From contig NC_134700.1 of NCBI RefSeq assembly GCF_043290135.1, positions 79,605,000 through 79,668,999 of the forward strand: a stretch of DNA of 64,000 nt. The letters are read 5' to 3'. This stretch comes from Rhipicephalus microplus (lineage: Eukaryota > Arthropoda > Arachnida > Ixodida > Ixodidae). A program made the position numbers and the translations under genes. The notes beneath the pieces are model-generated. The model did not search any database. It saw only the letters and a list, made by a program, of their open reading frames with translations, and had not been told where the DNA came from. The stretch's first letter is position 1, and the number at the start of each line of letters is the position of its first letter. Shown in pieces: positions 11,982 through 22,814 of the stretch.

Positions 11982-14900
11982 AAGCAGCGACCTCAGGGGG
12001 GAAGGTTGCGAATTGTCGAAGTGCTGAAAATCTCCCACTACTGCCGAGCGAAGAGAGACACATTTTCAATGAATCGACGAAAGATGGGGTTGTTACTGCC
12101 GAAGTTGCAATTATGATTGACGGACATGACGTCATGGCATTGGTCGACACTGGCGCGGACTTCTCAATAATGAGTGAGAGTCTGGCAGACACGCTCAGGA
12201 AGATTAGAATGGAATGGACAGGACCGCAGATTAGAGGAGCTGGAGGGTAACTACTCACACCTACCGGAAAGTGCACCGCAAGAATGAAGATAGGGGATGC
12301 ATCCTTCGTCGCAACTTTTGTTATCCTTTCTGAGTGTTGCAAACAGGCAATCTTGGGAATGGATTTCTTGCGTGAATATGGTGCCATCATCAATAATCCG
12401 GACGGTGTACTGACCTTTTCAGCGGATCAAAGCGCAGCGCTACACCGAAAATCCCTACGAGTCATTGACGATGTGACCGTACCTCCGTTATCGTGCCGCC
12501 TTGTTTCAGTCACGTGCAGCGAGCAGAACACTGGAGAAGGAATCGCTGAACAAGTATTGACGCTCCTACTCTCTCGCGGTGTTGCAATTGCCAGAAGTAT
12601 CGTCAACGTTGTGTGCGGTGAAGCAGAGGTTCTGTTGACGAATTTTACCAACGAGCGACGACACATTACACAAGGCACTACAGTTGCCTACTTCGACAAG
12701 ATCACCGAAATCCGCGAGTGCTGTGTAGTACAACAGGACGAGCCGCAAGCCACGTCAGCCCCACCACCTATTGACGTAAGCTCGGATTTGTCACCAGCGC
12801 AGAGACAGCGGCTAGAAGATCTTCTTCACCAGTTCAAAGACTGTTTTTCATCGACCTCGAGGGTCAGTCAAACGCCACTGACGAAGCATCGGATAATAAC
12901 GGAGGAGACGGCAAGGCCAATACGACAGAACCCATACCACGTAGCACCGAAAGAGCGTGAAGCAATCCAGGAACAAGTGAAGAAAATGCTCGATGATGAC
13001 GTCATCCAGCCGTCAAGAAGTCCTTGGGCATCGCTGGTAGTGCTGGTTAAAAAGAAAGACGGAAGCTTGCGATTTTGTGTCGACTACCGCAAGCTGAACC
13101 GTGTGACAAAGAAAGAAGTATACCCATTACCGCGCATCGATGATTCACTCGACAGGCTGAGGTATGCACGCTACTTTTCGTCAATGGACCTCAAAATTGG
13201 GTATTGGCAAATTGAGGTCGACGAGCGAGATAGAGAAAAAACGGCTTTTGTAACGCCTGACGGGCTTTATGAATTTAAAGTCTTGCCATTTGGATTGTGC
13301 TCAGCCCCCGCAAACTTTCAGAGACTGATGGATAACCGTTCTGTCCGGCCTTAAGTGGCAGACATGTCTGGTCTATCTGAACGACGTCATTGTTTTTTCA
13401 AAAACATTTGCGGAACACCTGAGCAGGCTGCTATCGGTATTCAGGGAAATAAGGTCTGCCGGCCTGACACTGAAACCCGAGAAGTGTCATTTCGGTTTCA
13501 AGGAGCTTCAATGTTTAGGCCATGTGGCGAGCCATGAAGGTGTTCGACCTGATCCCGATAAGATTGCGGCCGTCAGAAAATTTCCGGTACCAAAAGACAA
13601 GAAAGCAGTCAGGCGTCTCCTTGGCCTTTGCGCATACTACCGAAGGTTTATTGCCAATTTCTCCCACATAGCCTCGCCGTTAACACGACTCACAAGAGAA
13701 GACGTGTCGTTCACTTGGGGCGACGATCAACAGGTGGCATTTGACGATCTCCGACAACGCCTGCAGACTCCGCCTGTGCTTGCTCACTTTGATGAGGATG
13801 CTCCTACCATGGTCCATACAGATGCCAGCAACGTGGGTTTAGGCGCTGTACTCGTCCAGTGGCAAGACTCAGCCGAGCGTGTGATCGCATATGCTAGTAG
13901 GACGCTTTCCCGCGCCGAGTCCAACTACTCCACAACGGAAAAAGAGTATCTTGCTGTCGTATGGGCGGTTATGAAGTTTCGTCCATACCTCTATGGTTGT
14001 TCCTTCCACGTAGTCAGCGACCATCATTTCCTCTGCTGGCTGACCAACTTGAAAGACCCGTCTGGTTGGCTCGCACGGTAGAGCTTACGCCTCCAAGAGT
14101 TTGATATGACGGTCGTGTATAAGTCCGGACGGCAGCACGCCGACGCCGATTGCTTATCAAGGTCACCGATAAAGCGCGACGATGACACAGAACATGACAG
14201 CATGACGTTTGTAGGAGTCGTTGACACCACTACGATTTCGTGCAAGCAGAGAAAAGACAGTGAGTTGCTTCCTCTTATTGAATTTTTGAATGGCTGGACA
14301 ACAACCATCCCTAGAAGATTTCCAAGGATCCTGCCGTCATTCTGCTTACGTAGTGGTGTTCTCTATAAGAAGAACTTTTCTCCCAGAGGAAGCAACCACC
14401 TACTTGTCGTTCCGACGTCACTTCGTGAGGAGATTTTTTGTGCTTGCCACGATGAGCCAACGTCTGGTTATCTCGGATACACGTGCAAATTGGCCAGAAT
14501 CCAACAGAAATACTACTGGCCAAGACTTCCAGCTATTGTGAAGCATTACGTGCGCACGTGCCTCGATCGCCAACGACGAAAATTGCCACCGTTAAAACCA
14601 GCTGGGCTATTACAACCAATTCAAGTGCCCACGGTACCTTTTGCCCAAATTGGAATAGATCTCCTTGGACCATATCCGACTTCCCATGCTGGCAACAAGT
14701 GGGTAATAGTCGCCACTGATTATCTTACGCGCTATGCCGAAACAAAGGCTTTGTCAAGTGGCACCGCCGTTGAATCCGCACGATTCTTCGTAGAAAATAT
14801 TGTCCTGAGGCACGGTGCTCCAACAATCATAATAACGGATCGAGGTGCCGATTTCACGGCCGCGCTCTTGAAGACAGTGCTTGAGCTCAGTGGAACAGCC

Positions 14901-15270
14901 CATCGGAAAACCACTTCCTATCATCCTCAAACCAACGGCTTAACAGAACGCCTCAACAAGGCTATTGCCGACATGTTGAGTATGTACGTTGACGTGGATC
15001 ACAATAACTGGGACGACATTCTACCGTACATCACGTTCGCCTTAATACAGCGCAGCAAGAAACTACACGAAGAACGCCGTTCAGTCTCCTTCATGGCCGT
15101 GAAGTGACGACGATGCTTGACGCCATGTTACTGCACGACTGCAATGACATCGATTTGGACACTGCATCTTTTATCCAACGAGCAGGAGAAGCGAGGCAGC
15201 TTGCGCGCGTCCGAATCACCCAGCAGCAAAATTATGACGCCCAACGTTATAATCTGCGACACCAACCAGA
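11979..15270 (+). pseudogene. gypsy-1 pol (protease, RT, RNase H, integrase)
   Basis: Read in the frame one base back from gag. The protease motif LVDTGADFS is at about 12141-12167, with an in-frame TAA at 12248. RT (frame open 12284-13354) has FCVDYRKLN and SSMDLKIGYWQ, then a frameshift at about 13335. The catalytic YLDD box reads YLND (near 13370-13385), which removes an essential aspartate. RNase H is at 13524-14105 ([16 protein letters not shown]-type box as SDHHF) with a stop at 14079. Integrase is at 14106-15100. Its zinc finger has lost an H (SGYLG) and the last C (CLDRQRRK). The DDE core (GIDLLGP, TDRGADF, TERLN) remains. A one-base deletion near 15040 shifts the frame again. Non-functional. 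Confidence 0.9.
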
Positions 15271-16190
15271 GAGGCGCACCAGGGTAGAAGGCAAGCGCGT
15301 GGTGAGGCACTTGAGCAACGGATTGGCTCCCGTAATTGGGTCTATTACGTCCATGTGGCCGGGCCGTCACCTAGGGGTTACTACACGGTGGCGGTAATAC
15401 ATCAAGGAACGCAGGTGAACAGCCTCACTTTGAAAGCCACAAGCTCAAGTAAGGCGGAGAAGGTGGCCATTGCACTGGCAGTATCCCATCCAAACTCAAA
15501 ACAAATAGTTACAGGCTCTCAAAGAGCCTGCGAGAGCTATCTTGCAGGAGAAATCTCTCCATTGGCTAATGGACTTTTAAAATTCAGCATGAGGAACCGC
15601 GATCCTTCCCCAAAACGTTTTATATGGACTCCGGGACATCAGGGTCTACAGGGTAACGAGGCTGCACATGCAGCGGCCCACGTGCTTACTTCCCGGGAAA
15701 CTCCCCGTTCCCCTGATAGACCTGAACGTCCCACACCTTTAACACGGTTTCGAGAAATCAAAGAATACTACATTGAGCAACGCCGCTTGTATCCCGCACC
15801 AGCGAAGGGACTTTCGAAAACGGAGGAGCGCGTCCTGCGGCGCCTACAGACAAATACGCTGCTCTGTCCAGCCATACTCAAATAATATGACCCAAAAATA
15901 AGTGGGCAGTGCCAGTACTGTGGGGAAGTGGCCAGCACTTACCCTATATGGTCTGGGCCTGCCAAATCAACCCAAAATTAACCCCCTTTCCCAGCCCCAC
16001 CAAAGAGGACTGGGAGACGACCCTACTCAATAGCTCCACACTAGAGAAACAGCGAACTCTAGTCCAGCGGGCTCGGGTGGCTGCCTCTACTAATGACGTC
16101 CCGGACTAGGGATGTCAACCAGCCCGGTGGGGATAAGGGCTATCTGGCACAGCCAGCATCAATAAAGGTTTTTTCCTCCTCCTTCTATCT
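15271..16190 (+). pseudogene. LINE-A1 ORF2 continued: RNase H, zinc knuckle and 3' end
   Basis: Resumes as HQGRRQARGEAL in the same place where LINE-A2 reads HPGRRLARAAA, proving that gypsy-1 split one LINE. RNase H blocks are VYYVHVAGPSPRGYYTVAVI, ATSSSKAEKVAIALAV, and FIWTPGHQGLQGNEAAHAAA at about 15620-15675. The usual catalytic D of the first block reads VAG/HVAG, so activity is doubtful. A knuckle of type CxxC (CQYCGEVAS) follows near 15909-15940, then stops. The 3' end has AATAAA at 16161 and GGTTTTTTCCTCCTCC, resembling the LINE-A2 terminus. Confidence 0.8.
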
Positions 16191-16194
16191 ACGA

Positions 16195-16565
16195 TCTCAC
16201 CACTCATAACAGCTGAGACTCCCATGGGTCCTGGTCAAATGGTCAGAAACAGGACTAGATCTGAAGACGCTAAGTCCGATGAAACAGTTCATAATTAAAC
16301 TAGATGGTTTAGGGCCCTCGACATGTTTCAATATGAGTGACCGCTTGATCGAAGGTTGCGAGACATTGAACACTTCATGGATGAGCAGTGAAGTAAGAAG
16401 AAACAATAGCCCGGACAAGCTTTAACAGAAGGAAACGGCGCCTTACCATGGTGGTGTCCGTGTTCTGAACGATTGTTTGTTTTCTCGTCCACTTTTTTTA
16501 TCCTGGTGCAACCCACCATGGGGGATCGGCCATAAAACGATCGGTGTCTGGCTATTTAAAAGGTA
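16195..16565. repeat. Dispersed repeat X, copy A, right part
   Basis: Matches 62410-62770. Shared blocks include ACATGTTTCAA/ATATGTTTCAA, AGACATTGAA, CTTCATGGATG, CTTACCATGG, GGTGTCC and the terminal GATCGGCC. It closes the repeat opened at 8571. The few tens of bases at 16190-16222 have no counterpart. Confidence 0.65.
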
Positions 16566-17149
16566 GTGTTCATAATTTCAAATGTTATTTTTTATAGAAT
16601 ATGCTTGATTTGGATATCTTTAACGATGAATTAAACGAGCAGATCTTGAGGACATGCGGAGCAAAACGCACGTGAAAGTTCTTCAGTAGATGGCAGGTCT
16701 CGTACATAAAATTCGCGTTTCGACAACCGTGCCGTGAAACCCCAGCTTCGATGAGAAATGGTCTGAAAGAGAACGTTCACTGTCAAACGTAAGCATTGAT
16801 GCCAAGAAAATAAAAAAATATAGAAAATAGCGGAGGTTTAAACTGTCTTACAGCAGCTTTGTTTGCAATGAGACAATGGCAGCAAATGTGGGGTATAGAA
16901 TTTCAAATAGGTGTCATAACAGCACATGCACATTGTGCCAAAAACAGCATGCGTAGAAGAAAGGCTGCTGTTGGGCGTAGTATTATTATTTTGGATAAGG
17001 AATCACTTCGAGAGCGCTATGCTGGTTAAGGTGTATATGGTGATCCGTTTAGCTCTGTGCATGGACAAGGACTGCCGCCCGCCATTGCCGCCCCTTATGG
17101 GGGGGAGTGAGCGTCCCCTCCGGATTAAAGAAGAACCACAGCATTTCCA
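16566..17149. other. Non-genic stretch
   Basis: No domain or repeat recognised. A short frame starting at 16926 runs into the CCGT-type simple repeat and looks accidental. Confidence 0.45.
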
Positions 17150-17485
17150 TGGAGGCCATGATGATGAGTGGGGCAAAGCATCCGCCAGTCCGTCTGCGCT
17201 GCCGTCCGTCCATTCGTTCTTGCTTCTGTCCATCCGTACATCCAACTGTGTGACCATCCGCCCGTCTGTTCGAGCGTTCGTCCGTGCGTCAGGCCGTCCA
17301 CGCATCCAATCGTCCATGCATCCCTCCTTCCGTCCATCCATCCGTCCTTCCGTGCATCCGTTCATCCGTGATACCGTCCATCCATCCAATCGTGGGTTCG
17401 TTCATCTGTGCATCTGTCAGTCTCTCCGTTCATCCATCTAGTGAAGACTCCAAGTACCGCTATCTCGCATCTTTTCATCATATAT
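17150..17485. repeat. MITE-like repeat, copy 1, left part (CGTCCATC-rich)
   Basis: Begins with GATGATGAGTGGGGCAAAGC, close to the left end of the copy at 27640. It continues as a degenerate CCGTCCATC-type tandem repeat (about 17200-17440) and reaches CATCTAGTGAAGACT / AAGTACCGC (17434-17460), the unit that is a 60-bp minisatellite in the other copy. gypsy-2 is inserted at 17486. Long frames on both strands here are artefacts of the simple repeat. Confidence 0.55.
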
Positions 17486-17637
17486 TGCCGCGCGCTTGAC
17501 CTGCCAGCGCAAAAAGAGGCAGACGAAGTGGCAGTTCCCCTCGTGCCATTGTTCTGTTTTTGGCTGCGCTGAGCCGACCGCTCTTCGGACTTTTGTGAGG
17601 ACGCCTTAAAAACGTCTCCTGTCTCTTTAACGTGACA
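17486..17637 (+). repeat. gypsy-2 5' LTR (152 bp)
   Basis: TGCCGCGCGC to ACGTGACA, identical base for base to 22815-22966 by eye. This is very short for a Ty3/gypsy LTR. I see no clear TATA box. Confidence 0.95.
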
Positions 17638-17643
17638 TTTTAA

Positions 17644-17661
17644 TGGTGGAGGTGCGGGGTA
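17644..17661 (+). other. gypsy-2 primer-binding site
   Basis: TGGTGGAGGTGCGGGG begins six bases after the LTR. The first 12 bases match gypsy-1. The tRNA is unknown. The leading TGG fits complementarity to a tRNA CCA end. Confidence 0.55.
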
Positions 17662-17670
17662 ACCTCACCT

Positions 17671-19164
17671 ATGCAACAGACTCCTTCTAGCAGCCGGAAC
17701 GTGACCCAAAACCCAGAGCTTACGCCGGTACACCGTTTCAGTCGGAGGATTCGAGGACTGTCCCCCGAGTTTGTGCCTCACAGTACAAGTACGTCGACTG
17801 GTATGGAGAATACTGTTGCTGTCACCGCTTCCCCTACCGCTGGAGCCGCCGCTGCTCCAACCGCTGCACCCGCAGCTGCACCCACTCATTACACGCTACA
17901 AAAACCACGTGTTCCGAGTCCCTTTCGTGGTGGCCTCTATGAAGATGTGGAAGATTGGCTGGCTGAGTACGAGTACGTAGCGGATTTCAACGGGTGGGAC
18001 GAAGTAGCGAAGCTCAAGAATGTGTACTTTAGTCTTCTGGATGGTGCTCGCACATGGTTCCAGAACCGCAAGGGCCTCCTAACGTCGTGGCATGAGTTCT
18101 GTCACAGGCTCCGCGAAACGTACTCGAGTCTCGATCGTCGAGAGCGCGCTGAAAGGGCCCTCCAGTCCCGCATGCAGATGCCTAATGAAGGTGTGGCTAC
18201 ATACGTGGAGGATATGGTTCATCTGTTCACTCGCGCCGATCCAACCATGCCGGAAGACAAGAAGCTGCGACACTTGATGCGAGGTGTGAAAGAGCAGCTC
18301 TTCGCTGGACTCATTCGTAGTCCGCCTAGAACGGTCGCGGAGTTCCTCACTGAAGCCGTCGCCATGGAAAAGGCGCTGCAGCAGCGGAACCAGTACGATC
18401 GGCAAGTGAATGCTACCTATACCACCGGGCTAGGCTCGTTCCCGACCGACGTGGGAGCGCTTCGCGAGCTGATACGTTCGGTTGTTCGCGACGAGCTACA
18501 ACAGCTGCAACAGCTGAACCAGGCGCAGCAGCAGCCTTCCACGAATTGCATCGCCACCATCATACGTGACGAAGTTCAGCATGCGCTCGGCACACCTCGC
18601 CGCGAGACACCAACGCAGGTTGCTGCACCACTTCAGGCGTTCGCAACTTCAAGTGAACCTCTAGGGGTGACCTACGCAGACGTATTGAGACGCACCGTTC
18701 CGTCGTCCACGACACCATCCCCAGTGAGTGGTTTCCAGCGCACCACTTATACCGACACGTTCGAACACAACGCACCTGCACCAGTCCCACTACCAGCCGC
18801 AACCCCGTACGCCACACTGCAGTCCGCACAGGTGGTCCCTTATTTTGCAGACACTCGACCCGTCATGCGTAAATCCGACATATGGCGCATGCCCGACCGA
18901 CGACCGCTTTGCTACCACTGCGGTGAAGCGGGTCACCTCTACCGAGACTGCCAGTACCGCCGACTTGGGCTGCAGGGTTTTCCTGCCAATTCACCCCGCC
19001 CCCGGTTTGGACAGAGACCACCAGAAATTGAAGATTTTATCGCTCGGCAGAACGTCCCACTCAGGCGTCAGTCGCGCTCACCGTCACCGCGGTCGTCATC
19101 TTATTCAGGCAACGGAAATCGAAGGCCGCAAGGACGGTCTCCGAGCCCTCGCCTGGAAAACTAA
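17671..19164 (+). CDS. gypsy-2 Gag
   Basis: 497-residue structural polyprotein forming the virus-like particle. The start at 17671 is the first ATG after the primer site and is collinear with gypsy-1. N-terminal TPVHRFSRRIRGLSPEF is followed by an Ala/Pro-rich linker (residues about 50-70), then the capsid-like block YEDVEDWLAEYEYVADFNGW, DGARTWF and RGVKEQLFAGLIR. A Gln-rich stretch lies near residues 270-290. One CCHC knuckle (C414, C417, H422, C427; CYHCGEAGHLYRDC) is followed by an Arg/Ser/Pro-rich tail. The frame is intact and ends LEN-stop. Pol is the -1 frame relative to this stop. Strongly similar to broken gypsy-1 gag. Confidence 0.93.
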   Translation: MQQTPSSSRNVTQNPELTPVHRFSRRIRGLSPEFVPHSTSTSTGMENTVAVTASPTAGAAAAPTAAPAAAPTHYTLQKPRVPSPFRGGLYEDVEDWLAEYEYVADFNGWDEVAKLKNVYFSLLDGARTWFQNRKGLLTSWHEFCHRLRETYSSLDRRERAERALQSRMQMPNEGVATYVEDMVHLFTRADPTMPEDKKLRHLMRGVKEQLFAGLIRSPPRTVAEFLTEAVAMEKALQQRNQYDRQVNATYTTGLGSFPTDVGALRELIRSVVRDELQQLQQLNQAQQQPSTNCIATIIRDEVQHALGTPRRETPTQVAAPLQAFATSSEPLGVTYADVLRRTVPSSTTPSPVSGFQRTTYTDTFEHNAPAPVPLPAATPYATLQSAQVVPYFADTRPVMRKSDIWRMPDRRPLCYHCGEAGHLYRDCQYRRLGLQGFPANSPRPRFGQRPPEIEDFIARQNVPLRRQSRSPSPRSSSYSGNGNRRPQGRSPSPRLEN

Positions 19165-19166
19165 CG
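19155..19166 (+). promoter_or_regulatory. Putative -1 frameshift site at the gypsy-2 gag stop
   Basis: The last gag codons are GAA AAC TAA. The pol frame is open through this point (reading CTA ACG CCA GCG ACC from 19161). A one-base backward slip on GGAAAAC would join Gag to Pol. gypsy-1 has AGG AAC TAA at the same place with pol likewise open one frame back. The heptamer is not a textbook slippery site, so the mechanism is inferred from frame geometry. Confidence 0.5.
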
Positions 19167-22100
19167 CCAGCGACCTTTCGAGGCGAGGCCGCTGATTCTC
19201 GACGTGATGAAGACCTCGCCCTCCAATCGACGCGACATCGGACCAACGGAAATTCGACTACGCCGGCGCCTGTATCCCAGCTGAGCGACTTTTCAATGGA
19301 CATACCTGTGCTGCTCGACGGTCGCAATTTAACTGCCTTAATAGACACTGGCGCTGACTACTCGATTATTAGCGGACAATTGGCACGTACCTTGAAGAAA
19401 GTGATAATGCCTTGGACAGGATCGCATGTACGTACAGCTGGCGGACATGTTGTAACGCCGGTTGGTTTGTGCACGTCCAGGCTACAAATACGAGGCTGCA
19501 CGTTTTTGGTCAGCTCCATCGTGCTACGTGACTGCTCCCGCGAATTAATTCTCGGCCTCGATTTTCTTCGGGAATATGGCGCCGTAATCGACCTACGGCG
19601 ACGCTGCATCTCCTTTTCGACAGTCAACGCTACGTCAAGGGACTCCAACCGCCGTACAACCGCCCTCCGTGTTTCCGACGACAGTGTCACAATACCACCT
19701 CGTGCAAGTATCCTAATTCAGGTGACTTCCGAAGGAACCAGTGACGGTGAAACAGTGGCAGAGTGCAACGTCTCCCTGCTGCTGGCGCTTGGAATTTCTG
19801 TGGCACGAGGCATCATTGACATTCGGAACGGTACAGCCGAGGTCATGATTACAAATTTCACCAATGAGCATCGTCACCTTTTCCGGGGCACTGCGGTCGC
19901 CTACGCTGAAGCCTTGGAGGACGTCATTGAGTGTTTTGCCTGTGAAGACAGTAGCCGCAATGGACAAACCGTAATAGATGTTGACATGAACAGTGCACTG
20001 CCAGAAGAGAACCAGAGGGCCTTGCGAGAGCTATTGTTTGAATTCAGGGCGTGCTTTGCTCAGTCGTCTAAAGTGAGTCAGACGCCAATTACACAGCACA
20101 GGATAATCACTTACGACGACGCAAGACCTATTCACCAACAGCCATACCGCGTCTCGCCGACAGAACGCGCAGCTATCAAGCAGCAAGTGAAAGAAATGAT
20201 CGACGACGGCGTTATCCAGCCTTCGAACAGTTCCTGGTCCTCACCGGTCGTTCTGGTTAAGAAGAAGGACGGTACGCTTCGCTTCTGTGTAGATTACAGA
20301 AAGCTCAACAACGTCACGAAAAAAGATGTTTATCCGCTGCCGCGTATTGATGACTCGCTTGACCGACTACGACGAGCGAAGTACTTTTCTTCCCTGGATT
20401 TAAAGAGTGGCTACTGGCAAATTGAGGTTGATGAGCGCGACCGCGAAAAAACCGCCTTTGTCACGCCGGATGGCCTCTACGAATTTCGGGTGCTACCGTT
20501 CGGACTCTGCTCTGCGCCAGCTACCTTCCAACGCATGATGGACACTGTGTTGACTGACTTAAAATGGCAAAGCTGCCTTGTGTACTTGGATGATGTGGTC
20601 GTGTTTTCAACCAGCTTCTCCGAACATCTGAAGCGACTACGACAAGTACTTGAGGCGATTCGGACGGCTAACCTTACGTTAAAGCCGCAAAAATGCCATT
20701 TACGTTAAAGCCGCAAAAATGCCATTTCGGTTACGAAGAACTAAAGTTCCTTGGACATGTCGTAAGCGCAGAAGGCGTCCGTCCTGACCCTGAGAAAACC
20801 GCCGCTGTCGCAGCCTTCCCGACTCCTGCCGATAAGAAAAGTGTGCGGCGGTTTCTTGGTCTATGCGCGTACTACCGGCGCTTTATAGGCAATTTTTCGA
20901 AAATTGCCGAACCATTAACTAGACTCACTAGAGACGATACGCCGTTCGTTTGGAGTGCTGACCAAGAATCAGCATTCACAGAGCTTCGGCTTCGCCTGGC
21001 ATCACCACCTGTTCTTGGACATTTCGACGAGGAAGCCGAAACAGAAATTCATACCGACGCCAGTAACGTCGGTCTGGGCGCGGTACTCGTCCAACGGCAG
21101 GAGGGAATTGAAAAGGTTATCGCCTACGCAGGCCGAACCCTAACACGCCCGGAGTCAAACTACAGTACCACGGAGAAGGAGTGCCTTGCTGTCGTGTGGG
21201 CAATTGCTAAGTTTCGACCTTACCTTTACGGCCGTCCATTCAGAGTAGTGACGGATCATCACTCGCTGTGCTGGCTTGCGAACCTCAGAGACCCCTCCGG
21301 ACGACTGGCAAGGTGGAGCCTACGTCTGCAGGAGTACGACGTCACTATCGTGTACAAGTCCGGTCGTGCACACGAAGATGCGGACACGTTGTCACGCGCG
21401 CCAGTTGAGCCTGCCGCTCAGAGCTTCGAAGAGGACTGCCCTTTCCTTGGCTCCGTAAGCGTAACAGACTTGGCTTTACGGCAGCGAGCAGATGCTCAAT
21501 TGCGACCTATCATTGAACATCTAGAGGGCCGCAACGTATCACTGCCCCAGCATATAACTCGCGGATTGTCATCCTTCTGCTTACGACAGGGCGTGTTGTA
21601 CAAGAAGAACGCAGCCGCCAGCAACAAAACTTACCTGTTGGTCGTCCCCGCAGAGCTGCGTGAGGAAATTCTATTTGCCTGCCACAACGAGCCTCCATCG
21701 GGCCATCTGGGCATCACCCGAACCATCGCTAGGGTACGAAAGTCTTACTACTGGCCGAAACTTGCCACTTGCGTTAAACAGTACGTTCAAGCCTGCCGCG
21801 AATGCCAGCGCCGAAAATCCCCATCTGTTAAGCCTGCGGGATTACTTCACCCTATCGAGCCACCCAGAACACCCTTCGATCAAGTCGGCATGGACCTCCT
21901 GGGTCCGTTTCCCTTGTCATCTTCCGGCAACAAGTGGATAATCGTCGCTACAGATTATCTAACCCGCTATGCTGAAACTAAGGCGCTTCCTAAAAGCACG
22001 GCTTGTGAAGTTGCTCAGTTTTTCATCGAGAGAATTGTATTACGCCACGGTGCTCCATCCTGTGTCATCACAGACCGAGGAACAGCGTTTACAGCAAGGC

Positions 22101-22738
22101 TCCTTGAACAAGTTTTTCAGTTAAGTTACTCCACGCATCGCAAGACAACAGCGTATCACCCTCAGACAAATGGACTGACCGAGCGGCTTAACAAAACGAT
22201 GACTGATATGCTGTCTATGTACATAGACGTACAGCACAAGACGTGGGATGAAATACTGCCTTACGTAACATTCGCGTATAATACCGCTACGCAAGAGACC
22301 ACACGATTCACTCCGTTTCGTCTTCTATACGGTCGGGACGTTCAGACGATGTTGGACGCAATGCTTCCATGCGACATTGACAACATCGAGAATCTCGACG
22401 AAGATGCTGAGTGTTTCGTGCAACGAGCCGAGGAAGCACGTCAACTAGCCCGCGTAAACATCAAGAAACAACAAGGCGTCGATGCACAGCGCTACAACCG
22501 CTGCCACAGACAAGTCGATTATAAACCAGGTGACCAGGTGTTGGTTTGGACCCCTGTGCGCTGCAAAGGTCTCTCTGAGAAGCTTCTCAGTCGGTATTTT
22601 GGCCCGTACAAAGTGCTACGACAAGTGAGCGACGTCAATTACGAAGTCCTTCCGGACGGAAGCCAACCACCCCGACGCCGACAGCTACGACCCGAGATTG
22701 TGCACGTGGTGCGGTTAAAACCGTACCACACACTGTGA
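19161..22738 (+). pseudogene. gypsy-2 pol, broken only by a 26-bp duplication
   Basis: Protease LIDTGADYS with catalytic D at 19344. RT with FCVDYRKLN, SSLDLKSGYWQ, LPFGLCSAP and intact YLDD at 20583-20594. The frame ends at 20708 because bases 20675-20700 are repeated at 20701-20726, and the rest continues in the next frame to 22738. RNase H follows ([26 protein letters not shown]). Integrase has a full HHCC finger (CHNEPPSGHLG to CRECQRR) and a DD35E core: D at 21893 (GMDLLGPF), D at 22073 (TDRGTAF) and E at 22181 (TERLN), then the GPY motif FGPYKVL. All catalytic residues are present. Without the duplication the frame would be continuous. It could be a real mutation or an assembly error. 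Confidence 0.93.
20675..20726 (+). repeat. 26-bp perfect tandem duplication in gypsy-2 pol
   Basis: Two adjacent copies of TACGTTAAAG...AATGCCATT (20675-20700 and 20701-20726). 26 is not a multiple of three, so the frame shifts. It lies just after the RT catalytic box, in LTLKPQKCH. Confidence 0.95.
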
Positions 22739-22800
22739 CAATGTTTTTTTTTTTTTTTTTACGATACACGCTTCGTTTAGCATCGAGGCGATGCTCTTCA

Positions 22801-22814
22801 GGGAGGAGGGGCAG
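22801..22814 (+). other. gypsy-2 polypurine tract
   Basis: GGGAGGAGGGGCAG abuts the 3' LTR and would prime plus-strand DNA synthesis. A run of 18 T lies upstream at 22744-22761, after the pol stop. Confidence 0.75.

Larger units (their letters stand above)
10450..15270 (+). mobile_element. gypsy-1: decayed Ty3/gypsy element, 3' end deleted
   Basis: Order: 152-bp 5' LTR, primer site, gag, protease, RT, RNase H and integrase to just short of the GPY/F module. The sequence then switches without a 3' LTR into LINE-A1 RNase H sequence between about 15260 and 15280. It is the same family as gypsy-2 (same LTR length, primer-site sequence, protein order and gag-pol junction) but much more diverged and full of stops. 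The 4 bases before the LTR are ATAT, the same as the gypsy-2 target. The missing end is best explained by one deletion that removed the integrase C-terminus, the 3' LTR and a few LINE codons. Confidence 0.85.

Noticed and set aside
16926..17499. Several frames of 67-171 codons rich in Ser, His, Pro or Arg, Gly
   Set aside because: They come from the degenerate CCGTCCATC repeat and occur in five overlapping frames.
22739..22814. An env gene or infectious retrovirus after gypsy-2 pol
   Set aside because: Only 76 bases lie between pol and the 3' LTR. gypsy-3 has 148 and BEL about 43, so there is no room for env.
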